Origin: AC-32 sp963765785
Lineage (GTDB): Bacteria; Actinomycetota; Thermoleophilia; Gaiellales; Gaiellaceae
Reading direction: 5' to 3'
Length of the DNA stretch: 64,000 nucleotides
Assembly (NCBI GenBank): GCA_963765785.1
Contig: CAVXXW010000018.1
Span: 62,001-126,000, forward strand
Below are positions 59,294-64,000 of this stretch, in pieces; the first letter of the stretch is position 1; every line of letters starts with the position of its first letter. The position numbers and the translations under genes are program-made. The notes beneath the pieces were generated by a model, which had not been told where the DNA came from, made no database searches, and worked only from the letters and a program-made list of their open reading frames with translations.

Positions 59294-60526
59294 GTGAGGC
59301 GCGTCGTCGTCACCGGCCTGGGAGCGATCACGCCGGTCGGGAACACCGCGCCGGAGACCTGGCGCGCCGCCGTAGCCGGCGAGAGCGGGATCGACTGGAT
59401 CCGCGCCTTCGACGTCGACGGGCTGCCTGTGCGCGTGGCCGCCGAAGTGAAGGACTTCGACCCGGCTGGGCTCGCGCATCCGAAGGAGCTGCGGCGGCTC
59501 GACCGCAACGTCGTGCTCGCGCTCGGCGCGGCCAGGGAGGCGGTCGCCGATTCGGGCCTGAACGGCTTCGACCCGCATCGCGTCGGGATCGTCTTCGGCT
59601 CCGCGATCGGAGGCCTGATCGGGATCGTCGAGCAGGCCGACACGCTGCGCGAGCGCGGGCCCGACCGCATCTCGCCCTACTTCATCCCGAACGTGCTCGT
59701 CGACTCGGCGAGCGGCCAGCTTGCGATCTCGCTCGGCATCCGCGGGCCGAACTACGCGCCCGTCTCGGCCTGCGCGACCGGCTCGCACGCGGTAGGAGAG
59801 GGGGCCGAGACGATTCGCCGCGGCGACGCCGACGCGATCCTCGCCGGCGGCACCGAAGCCTGCATCCATCCGCTGATCCTGGCCGGCTTCACGGCGATGC
59901 GCGGCCTGGCCGCCGAGGACGAGAACCCGCCGCGCGCCTCGCGGCCGTTCGACGCGACGCGGGCCGGCTTCGTGATGGGCGAAGGCGCCTGCGTGCTCGT
60001 GCTCGAGGAGCTCGAGTTCGCCCGCGCGCGCGGCGCGACCATTTACGCGGAGGTGCTCGGTTACGGGGCCTCCAACGACGGGTACCACATGGCCGCGCCC
60101 GAGCCCGAGGCAGTTGGGGTCGCCGAGATGATGCGGTCGGCGCTCGAGCGGGCCGACGTCGACCCCCAGCGGGTCGGCTACATCAACGCGCACGGCACCT
60201 CGACGCCGCTCGGCGACGCCGCGGAGACGAAGGCGATCAAGGACGTCTTCGGCGACCACGCCTACGAGCTCGCCGTCTCGTCGACGAAGTCGGTGATGGG
60301 CCACTGCTTCGGAGCCGCCGGCGCGATCGAGGCGATGATGTGCGTGCTCGCGGCGCGCGACGGCGTGCTGCCGCCGACAATCAACTACGAGCACCCCGAT
60401 CCGGTCTGCGACCTCGACTACGTCCCCAACGAGTCGCGCGAGACGGAGGTCGACGTCGCGCTCTCGAACGCGATGGGCCTGGGCGGCCACAACGCGTGCG
60501 TGCTCGTCGGCCGTTTCGACGCCTGA
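59294..60526 (+). CDS. fabF: beta-ketoacyl-ACP synthase II
   Basis: A condensing enzyme of fatty acid elongation. It opens RRVVVTGLGAITPVGNTAPE and has the nucleophile in APVSACATGSHAVGEGAE. The two catalytic histidines are in INAHGTSTPLGDAAETKAIK and SVMGHCFGAAGAIEAMM. The length, about 410 residues, is normal. GTG 59294 fits the family start; TTG 59288 would add two residues. GHCFGAAGA in place of GHLLGAAGA is a mild variation. No other fatty acid genes are adjacent. Confidence 0.94.
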   Translation: MRRVVVTGLGAITPVGNTAPETWRAAVAGESGIDWIRAFDVDGLPVRVAAEVKDFDPAGLAHPKELRRLDRNVVLALGAAREAVADSGLNGFDPHRVGIVFGSAIGGLIGIVEQADTLRERGPDRISPYFIPNVLVDSASGQLAISLGIRGPNYAPVSACATGSHAVGEGAETIRRGDADAILAGGTEACIHPLILAGFTAMRGLAAEDENPPRASRPFDATRAGFVMGEGACVLVLEELEFARARGATIYAEVLGYGASNDGYHMAAPEPEAVGVAEMMRSALERADVDPQRVGYINAHGTSTPLGDAAETKAIKDVFGDHAYELAVSSTKSVMGHCFGAAGAIEAMMCVLAARDGVLPPTINYEHPDPVCDLDYVPNESRETEVDVALSNAMGLGGHNACVLVGRFDA

Positions 60527-60674
60527 CTCTTTACCTGTATAGGACTCCGTGCTAAGACCCGATTGAACGGGGTCTCGCAGGGCGCAGAGCTAGAGGCGCC
60601 GGCATAGAGGGCGGCCGGGGCTGTGTTATACCCGGCGCCTAAGCGGCGGCAGGCATGAGAGGGGAGCAAGTTCG
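60527..60674 (+). promoter_or_regulatory. structured leader upstream of the 60,675 gene
   Basis: The gap holds two potential stems. GACCCG near 60,566 faces CGGGGTC near 60,578, and AGGCGCCGG near 60,594 can pair exactly with CCGGCGCCT near 60,632. AGAGGGGAGC lies ahead of the ATG. It resembles a structured leader. I cannot assign it to a known riboswitch class. Confidence 0.4.
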
Positions 60675-63600
60675 ATGACGATGGGGCGGGAAGAGGGTCG
60701 TGGGCGCACGCGCGCGCGTCGATACATGAGGATGTTCACGAAGCGCGGGATCGTCGTTGCCGCAGTCCTGGTCGGCGCAGCGATTGCGACCGTCGTCGCG
60801 GCCAGCGCGACCATCCACGCGTCGCCTGCCCAACAGGTGGTCCAGCACGGGTTCGCGCAGCAGCGCGCGACCGCCGGGCCGGGGAAGGCGTCGCCGGCGT
60901 CGGTTCGCGCCAAGACGGCCGTCCGCGGGCACTTGTCCAAGGGGGTCAAGCGGTCCCACCCGCAGCAGCTTCACCTCAAGGCCGCCCACTCGAAGGTCTT
61001 CGACGTCCGCAAGCTGAAGGGCGCGGTCGTCAGGAAGGAGCGCCCCGAGCGCACGCCGCCGGGCTTTGCGCCCGAGGGCACCCGCGCCGCCGAGGCGCTC
61101 GAGAGCCCGGCGCGCGTAGCACCGCAGCTCCCGCGCGTGATCAAGCAGAGCCAGATGGTCTCCGCGCCGGCTCCAGCACCCGACTCAAGCTTCGACGGCC
61201 TCGACTTCGCGAACTGGGGCGCCGGCCACCCGCCGGACGAGAACGGCGACGTGGGCCCGACCTACTACATCCAGACCGTCAACACCTCGATCGGGATCTA
61301 CGACAAGTCGACCGGCACCCGCGTCGCGGCGTTCACCTTCAACTCGTTCATGAGCCAAGGGCACTTCGGGAACCTGTGCGACACGGAAAACTTCGGCGAT
61401 CCCGTCGTCCTCTACGACAGCTTCGAGGACCGCTGGTTCATCACCGACTTCGCGTTCAAGCTCGACGGCTCCGGCAACGTCAACCCGCAGACCGTGTTCC
61501 AGTGCATGGCGGTGTCGAAGACGGGCGACCCGGTGAACGGCGGCTGGAACTACTACTCGATCCTCGACCCGGGCGGCCTCGGCGACTACCCGAAGTTCGG
61601 GATCTGGCCGGACGGAATCTACATGTCGGCCAACATGTTCGGCTACGCCTCCGGCGCCGGTTTCCAGGGCTTCCACATGTGGGCGCTCAACAAGCAGCAG
61701 ATGTACGCCGGGGCGCCGAGCCCGCAGGTGATCGACTTCGCCGGCGACACCTCCGACTTCACCGTCATCCCGGCGAACGCGCGCCTCCAGGCGGGGACGC
61801 CTCCCGCAGGCGAGCCGGAGTTCTTCGTCTCGACCGAGCAGTTCCTGAACGCGCTCTCGATCTACAAGTTCCACGTCGACTGGGACAAGCCGTCCACGTC
61901 GACGTTCACCGGCCCGCAGGCCCAGCTCCAGCCCAACTGCTGGCCGAACGCGACACCCGCGAGCGCGTCGACGCCCGCGAATGCCGCCGACGTGCTGGCG
62001 ATCCGGGCGATGGCCCAGGCCCAGTACACGAACATCGGCGGCGCCGAGTCGCTCTGGGTCGACCACACCGTCCAGCGCAACGTCAGCGCGACGAACACCA
62101 CGTGCAACGCCGTGACCGGCGGGAACGCGTCGATCCGCTGGTACCAGGCGAACGTCACCGGCGGCACCGTCGCGGCCAACGTCGTGCAGGGCCAGACGTT
62201 CGACCCCGAGGCTGCGAACACGTTCTTCCGCTTCATGCCGAGCCTGGCCGTCGACCGCGTCGGCGACATGGCGATCGGCTACACGAAGTCGAACTCGACC
62301 ACCAACCCGCAGATCAAGTTCGCGGGCCGGCTTGCGGGCGACCCGGCGAGCACGCTCGGCCAGACCGAGCAGACGCTGATCAACGGCACCGGCGCGCAGA
62401 GCGGCAACTGCGGCAGCTCCGCGTGTATCCGTTGGGGCGACTACTCCGGCATGGCGCTCGACCCGAACGGCTGCGAGTTCTGGATGACGGGCGAGTACTT
62501 TGCGACGACCGGCCTCAACGACCTGACCCGGATCGGCTCGTTCCACTACCCGAGCTGCACTACGGTCGGCAACGGCACGCTCTCGGGCGCGGTCACGGAC
62601 GGCACGAACCCGATCGCCGGCGCCACCGTCGCGCTCGGCAGCCGCACGACGACGACCGACGGGAGCGGGAACTATTCGTTCACGGTTCCGGCGGGGACGT
62701 ACCCGTCGCTCGCGGCGAGCAAGGCCGGCTTCAACACGGGGTCGGCGTCGACGATCGCGGTGCCCGACGGCGGCACGGCGACGCGGAACTTCACGCTCAA
62801 TGCGTCGGCGCAGAGCGGCTGCTTCACCGACAACACGCAGAGCACGTTCCAGCGCGGCGTCCCGTCGAACTGCGATCTCGTCTCGAGCCCGGGCAGCGTC
62901 GTGCTCTCGTCGCCCGACAACACGGACGCCAAGAACGCGACCGTCAGCCCGACGGGCTTCGGCATCAGCAACACCGCCTGGGCTGGCCAGACGTTCACGC
63001 CGACAGTGAGCGGGCAGCTCAAGCGCGTCGACGTCGAGCTCTTCTGCGCGAGCTGCACCGCGAACAGTCCGAACGTCACGCTGTCGATTCGGAACACGAC
63101 CGGCTCGCCGGCGGTGCCGACCGGCGCGGACCTCGGCACCGCCACGCTGCCCGGCTTCAACGACGGCGGCGCGGGCGGCCTCAAGACATTCAGCTTCGCG
63201 AGCCCGGTGAGCGTGACCGCGGGCACGCGCTACGCGTTCGTCTTCCGGCTCGCCTCTGCTTTTGCGAGTGGAACCGTCGCCTATACGTGCAGCTGTGCGA
63301 CCACCGGGTTCAGCAACACGAACCCGTACGCGAACGGCCAGTTCGTCACGTCGACGAACAGCGGCACGAGCTGGACGGCGGACACGACCGTCGGCGGGCG
63401 TGACATGAACTTCGTCACGTACATCAACCCCGGCTTCGCTAGCTCGGGCACGTTCGTCTCCTCGCTGAAGGACGCCAACCCGGCGGCCGGGCGGACGCCG
63501 CAGTGGACGACGCTGTCCTTCACGGCAACCCAGCCCGCCGGAACCTCGGTCAAGTTCCAGGTCGCGGGTTCGAACTCCCAGTACGGGCCATTCACCTTCG

Positions 63601-64000
63601 TTGGTCCCGACGGCACGGCGAACACTTTCTTCACCACGAGCGGGGCGAGCCTGAGCCAGTTCAACGGCTTCCGCTACCTGAAGTACAAGGCGCTCCTGTC
63701 GACGAACAGCGGCAGCGTCACGCCGTCGCTGTCGAGCGTGCAGGTCTGCTTCCAGGACACGGCCGGCACCTCGGCGACGTCGCTTGGAGCCGCCCCGGCG
63801 ACCGGGACCTACGGCGGGACGACGACGCTCTCGGCGACGCTCACCTCCGTCGGCAACCCCGTGCCTAGCGAGACCGTGAACTTCTCGCTGAACGGCTCGA
63901 GCGTCGGCAGCGCGATCACGAACGGCAGCGGCGTGGCGACGCTCGCCAACGTCAGCCTCGCCGGGATCAACGCGGGCACGTATCCGACCGGCGCCAGCGC
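60675..64000 (+). CDS. large secreted WGDY-type protein with carboxypeptidase-regulatory-like and Ig-like domains, partial
   Basis: The frame runs from ATG 60675 past the right edge (over 1,100 residues seen). A long N-terminus leads to a signal helix (GIVVAAVLVGAAIATVVAAS). Residues about 170-640 form a propeller-like domain (ANWGAGHPPDENGDVGPTYY, LYDSFEDRWFITDFAFKLDG, CIRWGDYSGMALDPNGCEFW, MTGEYF). A carboxypeptidase-regulatory-like repeat follows (GTLSGAVTDGTNPIAGATVA, TTTDGSGNYSFTVPAGTYP), then a DUF4082/CBM-like region (VELFCASCTANSPNVTLSIR) and the start of bacterial Ig repeats (TYGGTTTLSATLTSVGNPVP). It is probably a surface adhesin or polymer-binding protein. Confidence 0.82.
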   Translation, partial: MTMGREEGRGRTRARRYMRMFTKRGIVVAAVLVGAAIATVVAASATIHASPAQQVVQHGFAQQRATAGPGKASPASVRAKTAVRGHLSKGVKRSHPQQLHLKAAHSKVFDVRKLKGAVVRKERPERTPPGFAPEGTRAAEALESPARVAPQLPRVIKQSQMVSAPAPAPDSSFDGLDFANWGAGHPPDENGDVGPTYYIQTVNTSIGIYDKSTGTRVAAFTFNSFMSQGHFGNLCDTENFGDPVVLYDSFEDRWFITDFAFKLDGSGNVNPQTVFQCMAVSKTGDPVNGGWNYYSILDPGGLGDYPKFGIWPDGIYMSANMFGYASGAGFQGFHMWALNKQQMYAGAPSPQVIDFAGDTSDFTVIPANARLQAGTPPAGEPEFFVSTEQFLNALSIYKFHVDWDKPSTSTFTGPQAQLQPNCWPNATPASASTPANAADVLAIRAMAQAQYTNIGGAESLWVDHTVQRNVSATNTTCNAVTGGNASIRWYQANVTGGTVAANVVQGQTFDPEAANTFFRFMPSLAVDRVGDMAIGYTKSNSTTNPQIKFAGRLAGDPASTLGQTEQTLINGTGAQSGNCGSSACIRWGDYSGMALDPNGCEFWMTGEYFATTGLNDLTRIGSFHYPSCTTVGNGTLSGAVTDGTNPIAGATVALGSRTTTTDGSGNYSFTVPAGTYPSLAASKAGFNTGSASTIAVPDGGTATRNFTLNASAQSGCFTDNTQSTFQRGVPSNCDLVSSPGSVVLSSPDNTDAKNATVSPTGFGISNTAWAGQTFTPTVSGQLKRVDVELFCASCTANSPNVTLSIRNTTGSPAVPTGADLGTATLPGFNDGGAGGLKTFSFASPVSVTAGTRYAFVFRLASAFASGTVAYTCSCATTGFSNTNPYANGQFVTSTNSGTSWTADTTVGGRDMNFVTYINPGFASSGTFVSSLKDANPAAGRTPQWTTLSFTATQPAGTSVKFQVAGSNSQYGPFTFVGPDGTANTFFTTSGASLSQFNGFRYLKYKALLSTNSGSVTPSLSSVQVCFQDTAGTSATSLGAAPATGTYGGTTTLSATLTSVGNPVPSETVNFSLNGSSVGSAITNGSGVATLANVSLAGINAGTYPTGAS

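Noticed and set aside
61376..63403. Plus-strand frame of 675 residues within the last gene
   Set aside because: It is an off-frame shadow. The frame from 60675 carries the signal peptide, WGDY box and repeats.

Overview
The window comes from a very GC-rich bacterial chromosome, most likely a deep-branching actinobacterium of the Thermoleophilia kind (Gaiellales/Solirubrobacterales-like). This is inferred from codon use, many GTG starts, an F420-type luciferase-like oxidoreductase, split LigD-type end-joining genes, polyphosphate kinase and the dnaX-ybaB-recR order. No rRNA or marker phylogeny is available, so the placement is tentative.

Left part (1-27,650), ordinary chromosome. It opens with a truncated membrane protein gene. 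A type E-like succinate dehydrogenase/fumarate reductase set (sdhA, sdhB and a CCG-domain sdhE-like gene) follows, with a metallophosphoesterase, an Asp23-like protein and a GNAT-like protein downstream. A minus-strand group runs dnaX, ybaB/ebfC, a cyclic-nucleotide-binding protein, recR, a lipoprotein, aspartokinase and aspartate-semialdehyde dehydrogenase; a standalone MshEN protein follows. Next come a secreted PQQ-type sugar dehydrogenase with a PA14 domain, tRNA-Val, a polyphosphate cluster (CYTH protein, CYTH-Ppx/GppA fusion, Ppk1), a cysteine-synthase-like enzyme, an LLM oxidoreductase, a lytic transglycosylase, an aquaporin, a cupredoxin and two convergent phospholipase C/acid-phosphatase-type phosphoesterases. 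Two tRNA-Ser genes close this part.

Middle part (about 27,780-48,300), accessory island. It begins directly after tRNA-Ser(CGA). Coding density is low, and there are gene relics (AAA+ ATPase, Zn-ribbon, TolB-like and secreted-protein fragments), many hypothetical or secreted genes, and three degenerate copies of a short hairpin-plus-repeat module. I read this as repeated integration at a tRNA followed by decay; no intact integrase is visible. The intact cargo includes two WGDY-type secreted proteins and a divergent cell-envelope cassette (alpha/beta hydrolase plus phosphodiester glycosidase, facing a tandem NodB deacetylase plus an MpaA-like M14 peptidase). It also has a SnoaL-like protein, two class III nucleotide cyclases and two small stress-type proteins.

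Right part (48,300-64,000), chromosome again. It has a very large subtilase whose catalytic His position carries Asp, a beta-helix/M14 peptidase fusion of 1,422 residues, tRNA-Ser(GGA) and convergent LigD-type polymerase and ligase genes. A frameshifted small gene and fabF follow, then a large secreted WGDY-type protein that runs off the window.

Shared themes are a large investment in secreted hydrolases and adhesin-like proteins, polyphosphate metabolism, and cyclic-nucleotide signalling (two cyclases and one cNMP-binding protein, plus a possible c-di-GMP-binding MshEN protein).
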